Shown here: piece after piece, positions 28,316 through 39,938 of the stretch
Position numbering within the stretch: position 1 is the stretch's first letter
How the letters are laid out: each line of letters begins with the position of its first letter
NCBI RefSeq assembly: GCF_014337925.2
Contig: NZ_CP143423.1
Span: 2,758,501-2,822,500 of the forward strand
Reading direction: 5' to 3'
Source of the DNA: Roseobacter fucihabitans
Lineage (GTDB): Bacteria; Pseudomonadota; Alphaproteobacteria; Rhodobacterales; Rhodobacteraceae
Length of the DNA: 64,000 nucleotides
Translations under genes and position numbers: made by a program
The notes under the pieces: model-generated
Databases searched by the model: none
Told to the model about the DNA's origin: nothing
Seen by the model: the letters and a program-made list of their open reading frames with translations, nothing else

Positions 28316-29008
28316 TTGAAACTGACAGCAATCGCGGCAGCCGCCGTCGTATCCTTCGCAGCATTTCTTCCGGCGGCCCAGGCGGCCACACTTTCCGGGA
28401 TGTTTGAAGTCCAGGTCGTAAATTTCGACGCCGGAGGCTCCAGTACTGGCGCACGTGCGGATCGCACAAACTTTGATGCGCGTTTTGCGGCGGCAGACAA
28501 CACGCGCAAGGCCACGTTCACGTATAATGGGGCATTGGATTTCTTCATCCCAAACCCAACCAACCAGGATCTGGAAAAAATCGCCGATTTCTTCGGTTCC
28601 AACGCCACCGGTGTGGTGTCCGGCCTTGACGCTGGTGTCGCCGGGCTGCGTTTGAGCAACCCGACATTCCGGACAACCACGCTGTTTTCCTTCACCGAAG
28701 TCTTCTCGAATGCCTTCGACACGCGGGTGACACATGACGACGGTTTCACGATATATGATGACACCGTCGAACTCATTGGTTTCGCCAACCCAACGGGCAT
28801 CCGTACAACGCCAAGAACGGGCACGATCAATTTCACCGGTGGTGAATTCAACCTGATCTACTCGGCGGCCAACGGTAACCCGTCCAAATTGCTGGTTGAA
28901 GGCGAAGGTATCTCAGCCGTGCCACTGCCTGCATCGGCACTGTTGCTGCTCGGCGCGATGGGTGGATTTGGTGTCGCAGCGCGTCGTAAGGCCCGCAACG
29001 CAAGCTAA
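28316..29008 (+). CDS. secreted VPLPA-CTERM sorting domain protein
   Basis: This 230-residue protein has a TTG start preceded by GTAGGAG, a signal peptide ending AAQAA, and a C-terminal sorting signal: AVPLPASALLLLGAMGGFGVAARRKARNAS, consisting of the VPLPA motif, a membrane span and a basic tail. Proteins of this type are processed by exosortase-like systems of Rhodobacterales and are thought to reach the surface or matrix. The middle part is beta-rich with no named domain. A rho-independent terminator follows, so it is probably a single-gene unit. Confidence 0.88.
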   Translation: MKLTAIAAAAVVSFAAFLPAAQAATLSGMFEVQVVNFDAGGSSTGARADRTNFDARFAAADNTRKATFTYNGALDFFIPNPTNQDLEKIADFFGSNATGVVSGLDAGVAGLRLSNPTFRTTTLFSFTEVFSNAFDTRVTHDDGFTIYDDTVELIGFANPTGIRTTPRTGTINFTGGEFNLIYSAANGNPSKLLVEGEGISAVPLPASALLLLGAMGGFGVAARRKARNAS

Positions 29009-29031
29009 GCCTCCAAATTACCGCAAAATGG

Positions 29032-29061
29032 AACGCGCCTCGCTTTCGGGGCGCGTTTTTT
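29032..29061 (+). terminator. rho-independent terminator
   Basis: AACGCGCC and GGCGCGTT form a perfect eight-base stem, followed by six T residues, 23 bases after the VPLPA-CTERM gene. Confidence 0.87.
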
Positions 29062-29175
29062 GTTACATCTGCTCCTTCGGCGCGCCCCGCGGCGTCACCT
29101 CCGCGTGAAGAGACTGTCACAGACCTTGTCACCGCCTGGCAAGCCCCCCACTCTGTCAGCCAAAGGAGCACTGCC

Positions 29176-30396
29176 ATGCCTACCGAACGCATCACTTTTC
29201 CCGGTCATGATGGATCGACACTGGCCGCCCGGCTGGATCTGCCGGATGGTCCCCATCTGGCCACGGCGATTTTTGCGCATTGCTTCACCTGCGGCAAGGA
29301 CATCCCCGCCGCGCGGCGCATCGCGGCACGCCTGTCCTCCATCGGTATTGCCGTGCTGCGTTTCGACTTTACCGGGCTTGGTCATTCGGGTGGCGAATTC
29401 GCCAATACCTCCTTTAGCTCGAATGTGGACGACCTGATCGCGGCACATGGGTATCTGGCCGAACGCTCCATGGTGCCGTCCCTGATCATCGGCCATTCGC
29501 TGGGCGGTGCGGCGGTTCTGAAGGCGGCAGCCCTGCTTGACACGATCAAGGCGGTCGTAACGCTGGGGGCCCCCTTTGATCCGGGCCATGTGACGCATAA
29601 CTTTGCCGATGCCTTGCCAGAAATCGCGGCTCAGGGTGTGGCGGAGGTGTCATTGGGCGGGCGCCCCTTCCGGATCGGCCAGGCCTTCGTCGAGGATGTC
29701 GCGCAGGAGGAATTGACGCCCGCCATTGCCAAGCTGAACGCTGCCCTTTTGGTATTGCACGCGCCGGGCGACGAGATTGTTTCGGTTGAAAACGCCAGCC
29801 GGATATTTCTGGCGGCGAAACACCCCAAGAGCTTTGTGACACTGGATACGGCGGATCATCTGATCACCCGCGCGGAGGATGCCGAATATGCCGCTGACGT
29901 CATAGCCACCTGGGCGCGGCGCTATATCGCGCTGAAGCCCCCCGCCCCGCCACCGGGCGCGCCCGAAGGCGTCTTGCGTGTATCAGAGGCCGATAAATCG
30001 GGGTTCCTGACCGATATCACCTCCTCGGAGGGGCACCATCTGTTGGCGGATGAACCCATGGCCTATGGCGGCAGCAACAAGGGGTTGAGCCCTTATGGAT
30101 TGCTTTCCGCCGGGCTTGGGGCCTGCACGTCGATGACCATTCGGATGTATGCGCGCCGCAAGGGCTGGCCGCTGGATCATGTCTCCGTCGACGTCAGCCA
30201 CAACAAAGTGCACGCACAAGACGCCGACACCACCGTGGGTGAAAAGATCGACACATGGCGCAGGCGGATTTGCCTGAGTGGCAAGCTGAGTGAGGAACAA
30301 CGCACGCGCCTGTTGGAAATCGCCGATAAATGCCCGGTGCATCGCACCTTGGAACGCAGCTCGACCGTCATCACCGAATTGGCGCAGCCCGCCTGA
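29176..30396 (+). CDS. bifunctional alpha/beta hydrolase / OsmC family protein
   Basis: The 406 residues comprise an alpha/beta hydrolase (about 1-255: FAHCFTCGKD oxyanion region, nucleophile GHSLGGAA near 110, HAPGDEIV acid, TADHLI histidine) fused to an OsmC-like domain (about 270-406) with the paired cysteines LGACTSMTIRMYA and DKCPVHRTLE expected for peroxide reduction. The fusion is common in Proteobacteria. Organic hydroperoxide or disulfide stress protection is likely for the OsmC half; the hydrolase substrate is unknown. The start follows CAAAGGAGC. Confidence 0.9.
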   Translation: MPTERITFPGHDGSTLAARLDLPDGPHLATAIFAHCFTCGKDIPAARRIAARLSSIGIAVLRFDFTGLGHSGGEFANTSFSSNVDDLIAAHGYLAERSMVPSLIIGHSLGGAAVLKAAALLDTIKAVVTLGAPFDPGHVTHNFADALPEIAAQGVAEVSLGGRPFRIGQAFVEDVAQEELTPAIAKLNAALLVLHAPGDEIVSVENASRIFLAAKHPKSFVTLDTADHLITRAEDAEYAADVIATWARRYIALKPPAPPPGAPEGVLRVSEADKSGFLTDITSSEGHHLLADEPMAYGGSNKGLSPYGLLSAGLGACTSMTIRMYARRKGWPLDHVSVDVSHNKVHAQDADTTVGEKIDTWRRRICLSGKLSEEQRTRLLEIADKCPVHRTLERSSTVITELAQPA

Positions 30397-30575
30397 CACC
30401 GCCCTTTGAAGCCGCCTGCCGGTCTGTAGATCGGGGCGCTTGGGCGGTGCGGGCGCGAGAAGCCGGGATCGATTGGCCAGTTGGGCCGCACGGGTCGATC
30501 CGGGCGGTTGGGTCTGTCTGGACGTACCGGGCACTCGGGGTGGTTCGCCGCGACGGGGCGGGCGTTGCCGTAGTA

Positions 30576-30710
30576 TTAGTCATTCCACAAAACGGCATCG
30601 CAATAGACGCTACCACCGCCACTGACGCCGACTGGGGTACAGGCCGACAACCCCAAGCCCGCGCCTGTCAGTACAATCATCAAGTAGAGGTTTCTTACGC
30701 TCAATCGCAT
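30576..30710 (-). pseudogene. small lipoprotein, probably truncated by an in-frame TAA
   Basis: From the ATG at 30710 the frame encodes 44 residues: a lipoprotein signal with lipobox LSAC (cysteine 24), then GVSGGGSVYCDAVLWND and TAA. The same frame continues open after the TAA as YYGNARPVAANHPECPVRP and a Pro/Arg/Asp-rich repeat, which looks like the natural continuation of the protein. The simplest reading is a nonsense mutation. Alternatively the 44-residue lipoprotein is the real product. It lies 11 bases after the next gene upstream, in the same direction, which carries a comparable TAA. Confidence 0.55.
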
Positions 30711-30721
30711 TGACTTTATAC

Positions 30722-31285
30722 CTAATGTATAGATTTAAGATAATTCAACAACGCATTGATATTACTTATAACATTGACATCTTCACCCGCCTCGAACACG
30801 CCGACACTAACGGCGACGCGCCCGTTTGGCATGTCGATCGTGATTGCCGTGAAGTCGAGCGACTTTCCTTTCCGATGCCCTGTTCCTGAAAACGTCTGCG
30901 CGGGTAAACCGGCCACGCAACGCGATTTTATCGCCTTGACGCTGGCGTCCTTGACCAGAAACGCGCCCATCTCCGTGAGGTAGCCGCGGGCCGCCTCCAG
31001 CGTGCTAACGTCATGGGGCGAAATGAAGCCGACCCAGATTCCATCATTCTCTTCCGGACACAAGCCCAGCAGACGCGAGACATCCCGCCGCTCTTGGGCA
31101 TCCGGTCGCCTCAGATCGCGTATGCCCCCGGTGCGTATGGACCAGAAGTCGGGAACCTCGATTTCAAACAGAGGGGTGTCGCCATCCTTGTAGACAAGCG
31201 GGGTTCCCGCAATGGCATCTTACGGGAGCAAGAGCATCCCCCCGATCAGGACAAGTGCTTTGAGAGAGGCCGCCGGTATTCGCAT
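30722..31285 (-). pseudogene. secreted protein of unknown function with a stop in its signal peptide
   Basis: An ATG at 31285 begins a typical signal peptide (MRIPAASLKALVLIGGMLLLP), but codon 22 is TAA (31220-31222). The frame continues DAIAGTPLVYKDGDTPLFEI and runs without another stop for about 165 residues to 30722. A shorter product could only begin inside the mature domain (for example at 31063), without export signal. The protein family is not one I can name; the mature part looks like a small periplasmic protein. The gene is probably inactive unless the TAA is read through or is a sequencing error. Confidence 0.65.
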
Positions 31286-31370
31286 GGGCGCAGTCCTTGA
31301 TTTGGCCGGGGCTGGCGCGAGAGGATCACTTCGCGTTGCCACACAGGAGAGCGCAAGCCAGTCGGCATAC

Positions 31371-31400
31371 AAAAAAAGCCAGAGCGCGAGCTCTGGCTTT
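31371..31400 (-). terminator. rho-independent terminator of bioY
   Basis: AAAGCCAGAGC and its complement GCTCTGGCTTT flank a short GC-rich loop; read leftward the stem ends in seven T residues. It lies 26 bases after the bioY stop. Confidence 0.85.
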
Positions 31401-31426
31401 CCATCGTTTCAAAAAAGTTGCAAGCC

Positions 31427-32032
31427 TTAGCGGCGTGCGGTGCCAACCAGCTTCCACACCGCAGGCAGCAAGGCCGCGGCAAGTGCGAGCTTGAGAAAGT
31501 CACCGATTAGAAAGGGTGTGAGACCCCACGCGAGGATCGGCTGGTCCCAACCGTACAAGTGACCAAGCCACAACAGGCCCGGTACATAGAGCAGCACATT
31601 CCCGATCAGCATGGCCAGAGCCATCCAGACAACGGAACGGTCCCAGCCGCGCGCCGCGAGCAGTCCAAGCATGATGGTCGCCATGACGTATCCCAAAAGA
31701 TAGCCACCCGTGCTGCCCATCATATAGGCTGTGCCATTCAGCTCTGCTGTGGAGCTTTGAAAGATGTCAAAGCCAAGCGCGCCGATGATCATATACCCCA
31801 GAATGGTCGCCAAACCGAGCCGCGGGCCATAGGCGGCACCAATGGTCAAAACCGCAAATGTGCCCATGCTCATCAGAACCGGCGAGCCTGGCACAGGCAC
31901 TTTGATTTTGGCCATAACGGCCAGTAAAGCGATGCCGAGCACGACCAGAACGGCCTGTTTGATGCGCCGCGCAGTGCCTTCGTTCGGCCCGAAGGTCTCT
32001 GCCAGAACGGAATGAGAAGCGGACAATTGCAT
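31427..32032 (-). CDS. bioY: biotin transporter BioY
   Basis: This protein of about 201 residues is the substrate-binding membrane component of biotin ECF transporters, with about six hydrophobic segments. The biotin-site motifs are present: KIKVPVPGSPVLMSMGTFAVLTIGAAYG near 50 and STGGYLLGYVMA near 107. I start it at the ATG at 32032, nine bases after AGGAGA; the frame is open to 32068. No bioM/bioN genes are adjacent, so it either works alone or uses energising subunits encoded elsewhere. Confidence 0.9.
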   Translation of the reverse strand: MQLSASHSVLAETFGPNEGTARRIKQAVLVVLGIALLAVMAKIKVPVPGSPVLMSMGTFAVLTIGAAYGPRLGLATILGYMIIGALGFDIFQSSTAELNGTAYMMGSTGGYLLGYVMATIMLGLLAARGWDRSVVWMALAMLIGNVLLYVPGLLWLGHLYGWDQPILAWGLTPFLIGDFLKLALAAALLPAVWKLVGTARR

Positions 32033-32107
32033 GGGGGTGTGTCTCCTGTTGAGAATAAGTTGCGTCATGAATGCCGCAGCAGCCGCAGCAGCGCAAGGCC
32101 TGTTGCG

Positions 32108-32524
32108 CTAACAGCGGTGGTAGAGGCTCGCCAGCGTATAGGATTTTTTCGGCCCCACCACCCGCCAGATCACCTTGAAACGCGGCCATTTGGTGAAATC
32201 ATAGGTGACGTCATAGGTGTCCGGGTCACACCAATGACGCGCATCCCCCCCCGCCGCCGGAACACGGTGAAAAAACCGCCCGTCCTCGAAATAGATGTCC
32301 AGATCGGGACCCCAATGATACCGCCGCTCCGCCTGCATCGGTGTCGCATGCGCCATCTCGAGAAGTCCGGTCTCCAGATAAGCCATCCCCAGACCGTCAG
32401 GCGTCCAGAGCGCCGTGCCCTCAAAGCGGGCCTGGCTCCCATCGTCATGGGTGATCTGGCGCGTGAGGTCCCATTTCCCCTCAAAATCTGCCAGCACGCG
32501 CGGTTTCAGGTCACGCTGCATCAT
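32108..32524 (-). CDS. DUF6314 family protein
   Basis: This 138-residue cytoplasmic protein resembles the DUF6314 family: FEGKWDLTRQITHDDG at 14-29, FEGTALWTPDGLGMAYLETG, RYHWGPDLDIYFEDGRFFHRVP and HWCDPDTYDVTYDF. The function is unknown. Its start (ATGATG at 32524) overlaps the end of a 48-codon leftward frame, suggesting translational coupling. Confidence 0.75.
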   Translation of the reverse strand: MMQRDLKPRVLADFEGKWDLTRQITHDDGSQARFEGTALWTPDGLGMAYLETGLLEMAHATPMQAERRYHWGPDLDIYFEDGRFFHRVPAAGGDARHWCDPDTYDVTYDFTKWPRFKVIWRVVGPKKSYTLASLYHRC

Positions 32525-32657
32525 TGCCGACCATCACACGCCCGCCCTGCCCCATAAAGCGGCGCGCGTCCCGCGTGCGGATGGCGTCTTCTTCCAGCCC
32601 TTGCCAGGTTTCACCCTGTGCTGTTAGCGGACAAACAACGCTCCCGGTGGCTTTCAT
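32511..32657 (-). CDS. small protein overlapping the DUF6314 gene start
   Basis: This 48-residue frame begins at ATG 32657, five bases after GAGAGGGG, and ends inside the first codons of the DUF6314 gene (14-base overlap). Composition is normal (it contains QGETWQGLEEDAIRTRDARRF). No domain is recognised. The ribosome binding site and overlap are the evidence; it may be a leader peptide that couples translation of the next gene. Confidence 0.5.
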   Translation of the reverse strand: MKATGSVVCPLTAQGETWQGLEEDAIRTRDARRFMGQGGRVMVGNDAA

Positions 32658-32740
32658 TTCATCCCCTCTCGCCTTGTGGCTCTGCGCCGCGCAGTTTAAG
32701 AGCGCGCCAAGCCCAAGACAAATACCAAAAAGGTGAGCCG

Positions 32741-34045
32741 ATGATCCCCCGCTATTCCCGTCCCGACATGGTTGCAATCTGGTCTGCGGAAACGAAATTC
32801 CGTATCTGGTATGAAATCGAGGCGCATGCCTGTGACGCGATGGCCGATCTGGGTGTGATCCCGCGCGCCAATGCCGAGGCCGTCTGGAAGGCCAGGGACG
32901 TTGAATTCGACGTTGCACGCATTGATGAGATCGAGGCCGTGACCAAACATGACGTTATCGCATTCCTGACCCATCTGGCGGAACATGTGGGCAGCGATGA
33001 GGCACGGTTTGTGCATCAGGGCATGACGTCTTCGGATGTGCTCGACACCTGTTTCAATGTGCAACTGGTGCGCGCCACCGACATTCTGATCGAGGATATG
33101 AAGGGGTTGCTCGCAGCACTCAAGCGCCGCGCGCTGGAGCATAAGGACACCGTGCGCATCGGGCGCAGCCACGGTATTCACGCCGAACCCACGACCATGG
33201 GCCTGACCTTTGCGCGGTTTTACGCGGAGATGGACCGCAACCTGAACCGTTTGCTAAAAGCGCGTTATGAAATCGCGACCGGGGCGATTTCCGGCGCGGT
33301 CGGCACATTTGCCAACATTGACCCGGCGGTAGAGGAGCATGTCTGCGCGAAACTGGGGCTGGAACCGGAACCGATCAGCACGCAGGTGATTCCCCGCGAC
33401 CGTCACGCGGCGTTTTTCGCAGCCCTCGGCGTGGTCGGCTCCTCGATCGAAAACATCGCAACCGAAATCCGCCATATGCAGCGCACCGAAGTGCTGGAGG
33501 CGGAGGAGTTCTTTTCCGCCGGGCAAAAGGGCTCCTCGGCCATGCCGCATAAGCGTAACCCGGTGCTGACGGAAAACCTCACCGGGCTGGCGCGGTTGGT
33601 GCGCATGGCCGTGGTGCCGGCGATGGAAAACGTCGCCCTCTGGCATGAGCGTGACATTTCGCACTCCTCGGTGGAGCGCAATATCGGCCCCGATACCACG
33701 ATTACGCTGGATTTTGCGCTCGCGCGGCTGACGTCGGTCGTGGACAAGCTGGTGATCTATCCCGACAACATGCTCGCCAATATGAATAAATTCCGTGGTC
33801 TGGTGATGAGCCAGCGCGTGTTGCTGGCCCTGACGCAGGCGGGTGTGAGCCGCGAGGATGCCTATAAGTTGGTGCAGCGCAACGCGATGAGGGTCTGGGA
33901 AGAGGGCAAGGATTTCAAAACCGAACTTCTGGGGGATACGGATGTGTTGGCCGCGCTGAGCGCCGAGGAGATCGAAGAGAAGTTCGACATCGGATATCAC
34001 ACCAAACATGTCGATACGATCTTCAAGCGGGTGTTCAAGGATTGA
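32741..34045 (+). CDS. purB: adenylosuccinate lyase
   Basis: This 434-residue enzyme acts twice in purine synthesis, releasing fumarate from SAICAR and from adenylosuccinate. The fumarase/aspartase superfamily signature GSSAMPHKRNPVLTENL is at about 262-278, with HDVIAFLTHLAEHVG near 69 and TSSDVLDTCFNVQL near 93. AAGGTGA precedes the ATG at 32741; the frame is open upstream to 32618. It is probably a single-gene unit. Confidence 0.96.
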   Translation: MIPRYSRPDMVAIWSAETKFRIWYEIEAHACDAMADLGVIPRANAEAVWKARDVEFDVARIDEIEAVTKHDVIAFLTHLAEHVGSDEARFVHQGMTSSDVLDTCFNVQLVRATDILIEDMKGLLAALKRRALEHKDTVRIGRSHGIHAEPTTMGLTFARFYAEMDRNLNRLLKARYEIATGAISGAVGTFANIDPAVEEHVCAKLGLEPEPISTQVIPRDRHAAFFAALGVVGSSIENIATEIRHMQRTEVLEAEEFFSAGQKGSSAMPHKRNPVLTENLTGLARLVRMAVVPAMENVALWHERDISHSSVERNIGPDTTITLDFALARLTSVVDKLVIYPDNMLANMNKFRGLVMSQRVLLALTQAGVSREDAYKLVQRNAMRVWEEGKDFKTELLGDTDVLAALSAEEIEEKFDIGYHTKHVDTIFKRVFKD

Positions 34046-34149
34046 GCGTTTTTATGCGTCGCGCAGACCGGCGTGCATGAGAATCGTCATTTTTGTTGAC
34101 CGAAAGTGCCGGGCTGCTACTTTAACGGTATCAACAAAGGAGAACCGCA

Positions 34150-34314
34150 ATGACGATCAAGACTTTGGCCGCCGCGGTGGCCCTAACACTGACACCCGTA
34201 TTGGCCTTTGCTGGTGGGTGTAACTACGGCAAAGAAAAAGTGACCATGTCCTGTGCCGCCGGCACCAGTTATGACGCCGCCTCCGGGACCTGCGTCACCG
34301 GCGTTACCAGCTAA
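34150..34314 (+). CDS. small secreted cysteine-containing protein
   Basis: This 54-residue product starts at an ATG preceded by AAAGGAG. It has a signal peptide (MTIKTLAAAVALTLTPVLAFA) and a mature part with three cysteines (GGCNYGKEKVTMSCAAGTSYDAASGTCVT). The cysteine spacing resembles small chitin-binding-like folds. The function is unknown. The gene is isolated between purB and a perfect 14-base hairpin. Confidence 0.72.
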   Translation: MTIKTLAAAVALTLTPVLAFAGGCNYGKEKVTMSCAAGTSYDAASGTCVTGVTS

Positions 34315-34324
34315 ATGCAGAGAA

Positions 34325-34358
34325 TTTTATTCAATCACCCACGCGTGATTGAATAAAA
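34325..34358. terminator. perfect 14-base inverted repeat, probable terminator
   Basis: TTTTATTCAATCAC and GTGATTGAATAAAA flank the loop CCACGC. It lies 11 bases after the small secreted protein gene. The symmetrical T/A ends could act in both directions. Confidence 0.7.
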
Positions 34359-34413
34359 CACGCCCCTAACCCGTATACCCTGCATAAGATCTCTTCTGAT
34401 AAGGAATTCTGGT

Positions 34414-34938
34414 ATGATGCGGATTGCTCTGGGCGCGGCCCTTCTTTTTCCAACGACACTTCTGGCAGCCGGTGGCGGCAATGATGAGCCGCCGATCAAG
34501 CCTGCGATCTCCTGCGAGGGTGCGCAGGTATTTGACGAGCGCATAAGACGCTGCGTCGACTCCAAGGAAAGCAGCCTAGAGCGCGACCAGCTCTATCAGA
34601 CCGTGCGACAGTTGGCCTATGCTGGCCGTTATGAAGATGCGCAGGTTGTCCTGAGCGCCATGGCGGCGGATGACCCTGGCCGGTTGACTTATATGGGTTT
34701 CACGCATCGCAAACTTGGTAATGTGGCGCTTGGGAACACGTATTATGAACGTGCGATTGCGCAGGATCCGGCCAATATCCTAGCGCGCTCTTACATGGGG
34801 CAAGGATTCGTGGCCAGCGGTGACATTGAGGCGGCCAAGGTCCAACTGCGCGCCATCCGCGCGCATGGTGGAACGGGGAGTTGGTCCGAAACATCACTGC
34901 GTAAGGCAATCGCGACTGGCGCAACTTACAGCTACTGA
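34414..34938 (+). CDS. secreted TPR-repeat protein
   Basis: This 174-residue protein has a signal peptide (MMRIALGAALLFPTTLLAAGG), a short cysteine-bearing linker (SCEGAQVFDERIRRCVDS) and two to three tetratricopeptide repeats (YQTVRQLAYAGRYEDAQVVL; YMGFTHRKLGNVALGNTYYERAIAQDP; YMGQGFVASGDIEAAKVQL). It is probably a periplasmic scaffold; the partner is unknown. AAGGAATT precedes the ATG. Confidence 0.8.
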   Translation: MMRIALGAALLFPTTLLAAGGGNDEPPIKPAISCEGAQVFDERIRRCVDSKESSLERDQLYQTVRQLAYAGRYEDAQVVLSAMAADDPGRLTYMGFTHRKLGNVALGNTYYERAIAQDPANILARSYMGQGFVASGDIEAAKVQLRAIRAHGGTGSWSETSLRKAIATGATYSY

Positions 34939-34998
34939 TTTCAGCCAATATTTACCTTTATCTGGCAATCCTTGGAAAGACTTTTACCAAGGCGGATA

Positions 34999-36069
34999 AT
35001 GATGACTGATATGGTTCCAATGGCGCCGTTTCCGGCCCTGCCGGGAATGGGAGACGCCGCACCCGTGACGCTGAGCCGACGCGCAAAAGCGGCAATTGTT
35101 GTGCGTTTGCTGCTGAATGAGGGGGCCGAAATTCCGCTCGAAGACCTCCCCGAAGATCTTCAGGCGCATCTGACCAAGCAAATGGGTTCCATGCGGCTGG
35201 TGGATCGGGCCACGCTTGCCAGTGTCGTGTCAGAATTTGCCGATGAATTGGAGAATATCGGCTTATCCTTTCCGGGTGGCATGGCGGGCGCGCTCGACTC
35301 CCTTGACGGTCGTATTTCCAAACAAACCGCGACCCGGCTGCGCAAGGAGGCGGGCGTGCGCCAATATGGCGACCCCTGGGCCCGGTTGAAGGACATGGGC
35401 GTGGAAAAGCTCCTGCCGGTCCTGGAAAACGAAAGCATCGAAGTCGCCGCTGTCTTGCTGTCCAAGATCAATGTGGCGCGCGCCGCAGAGCTGTTGAGCA
35501 AATTGCCCGGACCCAAGGCGCGTCGGATTACCTATGCCGTCTCCCAGACCAGCGCCGTCACGCCTGATGCGGTGGATCGAATCGGTATTTCGCTTGCAAC
35601 GCAATTGGACGCCGAACCGCTTAAGGCCTTTGACAGCGGACCGGTGGAGCGCGTGGGGGCCATTTTGAACTCAGCAAAATCCATAACCCGTGATGATGTC
35701 CTGGAAGGGTTGGATGAAACCGATGCCGGATTTGCCGATCTGGTCCGTAAAGCAATTTTCACTTTCGCAAATATCCCCCAGCGTATTGCCCCACGAGATA
35801 TTCCACGCGTCATTCGCGAGTTGGAACAGGAACAGCTTTTGACTGCATTAGCCGGTGCAGAAGCAGCTGGTATGAAACTCTCTGCGGATTTTATTCTGGA
35901 AAACATGTCCGGTCGCATGGCCGATCAACTGCGCGAAGAAATGGGCGAAAAAGGGACCGTCAAAACCACAGAGGTCGAGGAGGCCATGGCATCCATCGTT
36001 TCGGTCATCCGCGAAATGGAAACTACGGGCGAGTTACTGCTTGTTGTGGAAGAAACCGACGACGGCTAA
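34999..36069 (+). CDS. fliG: flagellar motor switch protein FliG
   Basis: This protein of about 356 residues matches roseobacter FliG in length and along its whole sequence: the N-terminal RRAKAAIVVRLLLNEGAE, middle-domain VEKLLPVLENESIEVAAVLLSKI, and the C-terminal torque domain with IFTFANIPQRIAPRDIPRVIRELEQEQLLTAL. FliG links the MS ring to the C ring and interacts with the stator. No other flagellar gene is near, so it is an orphan locus. I prefer the ATG at 34999 after AAGGCGG over the upstream 34972. Confidence 0.85.
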   Translation: MMTDMVPMAPFPALPGMGDAAPVTLSRRAKAAIVVRLLLNEGAEIPLEDLPEDLQAHLTKQMGSMRLVDRATLASVVSEFADELENIGLSFPGGMAGALDSLDGRISKQTATRLRKEAGVRQYGDPWARLKDMGVEKLLPVLENESIEVAAVLLSKINVARAAELLSKLPGPKARRITYAVSQTSAVTPDAVDRIGISLATQLDAEPLKAFDSGPVERVGAILNSAKSITRDDVLEGLDETDAGFADLVRKAIFTFANIPQRIAPRDIPRVIRELEQEQLLTALAGAEAAGMKLSADFILENMSGRMADQLREEMGEKGTVKTTEVEEAMASIVSVIREMETTGELLLVVEETDDG

Positions 36070-36186
36070 CACAGCCCCGGCACCGATCTCAGCGTTGCAG
36101 CCCCGCGTGGCAAAGACCGCCTCGTGCGTATCACTCTCTCTGTGGATCGTATGAAGCCGACGCCACATCATACCGCTCGCCGCTTC

Positions 36187-36882
36187 TCACCTGATGCGCG
36201 CCGCTGCCACAATCGGCCCCATCTCGGTGCTTTGGATCAGCACGACAACGGGATCATCGCCCGTGGCGATTGCGTTCATCGAAAACGGCGCGCGCCCGTC
36301 CCATTCCGCCAGGACCTTCCAATCTTGCGTCACATTCGCGTAGTCTATTGTTTTACCTGCGTTTTCACCGCGTGTTATCCGCGCCTCGCGGCGGGGTTTG
36401 TAACGCAGAATCTGGACCACCAACGGGCCTTTAACATCACGCAAGACCTGCGCCTCGATCCGCAGATCATCACCGGACTTTTGCAGCGAAACCGTAACAC
36501 TGGCCGGCACCTCCTTGTGCTCTGCAATTGCCTTGGAAATTTCCATTGGTTTTGCGCCCACGATATCAGTCAACCCGTTTACGATCATTTCAGGGGTGTA
36601 GATCGAGCGCCGCCCCGCTGTCGTAGCATAGGCGCGTTGACGTTCAGCGTTTCTGGGGTCGGCGAATTCATCCTTCCAGCCGATGTAATCCCAGTAATCC
36701 ACATGCAAAGCCAGCGCGATCACATCGTCGCGTTCGGCCAGCCCATGCAACAGCTCATCTGCGGGCGGGCAGGAGGAACATCCCTGTGACGTAAACAATT
36801 CAACGACAACCGGCGAATTCTGGGCCACAGCTGGCGCGCTGATCAGCCAAAAAGCCGCCAAAACGTAAGACAGTTTTTTCAT
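36187..36882 (-). CDS. DUF1223 thioredoxin-like secreted protein
   Basis: This protein of about 231 residues has a signal peptide (MKKLSYVLAAFWLISAPAVAQ), then a DUF1223 domain: VVELFTSQGCSSCPPADELL with a CSSC pair, ALHVDYWDYIGWKDEFADP and IYTPEMIVNG. It is probably a periplasmic redox protein. The start at 36882 follows AAGGAA; the longer frame to 37008 lacks a site. It is divergent from acnA. Confidence 0.86.
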   Translation of the reverse strand: MKKLSYVLAAFWLISAPAVAQNSPVVVELFTSQGCSSCPPADELLHGLAERDDVIALALHVDYWDYIGWKDEFADPRNAERQRAYATTAGRRSIYTPEMIVNGLTDIVGAKPMEISKAIAEHKEVPASVTVSLQKSGDDLRIEAQVLRDVKGPLVVQILRYKPRREARITRGENAGKTIDYANVTQDWKVLAEWDGRAPFSMNAIATGDDPVVVLIQSTEMGPIVAAARIR

Positions 36883-37110
36883 GTGATTCCTTGCCAATCC
36901 GCCAACCTTAGAATGCATCCTAGAGCCGCGACGCTGCAATGACCAATCAAGGTTTGTTGAGAGAATGAGAGCAGAATAGACCAAATTCCCGCATACAGCG
37001 GTATACAACCGAATGCTCTTGCTGTGATTTGAGTTGAATTGCCCATCGCCTTAGGGCATTCAACCTCCAGTTCACAAGATGATCCAGCCCATAGCAAGAG
37101 GAACGCTTCC

Positions 37111-39798
<2,688 letters not shown>

Positions 39799-39823
39799 TT
39801 GCGGATTATCGGTAAAAACCAAG

Positions 39824-39854
39824 AAGGCCCGGAGTGCGATTCCAGGCCTTTTTT
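39824..39854 (+). terminator. rho-independent terminator of acnA
   Basis: AAGGCC and GGCCTT with an inner GGA/TCC pairing are followed by TTTTTTC, 26 bases after the acnA stop. Confidence 0.8.
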
Positions 39855-39938
39855 CTTGATCGGGCCGTTTTGAACACCAACTGAACGATGACTCCCAGCC
39901 TAATTTAGCATCCAAAGGTTAGACTTGGATTTGTACGG

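Noticed and set aside
32661-32675. CCCTCTC near the start of a small leftward gene
   Set aside because: It is a ribosome-binding region without the rest of the hairpin element.
37039-37110. Upstream extension of acnA (MPIALGHSTSS, resembling the MPITVGHDTSK start)
   Set aside because: No ribosome site precedes 37039, while 37111 has a good one; the resemblance may be chance or an old duplication.
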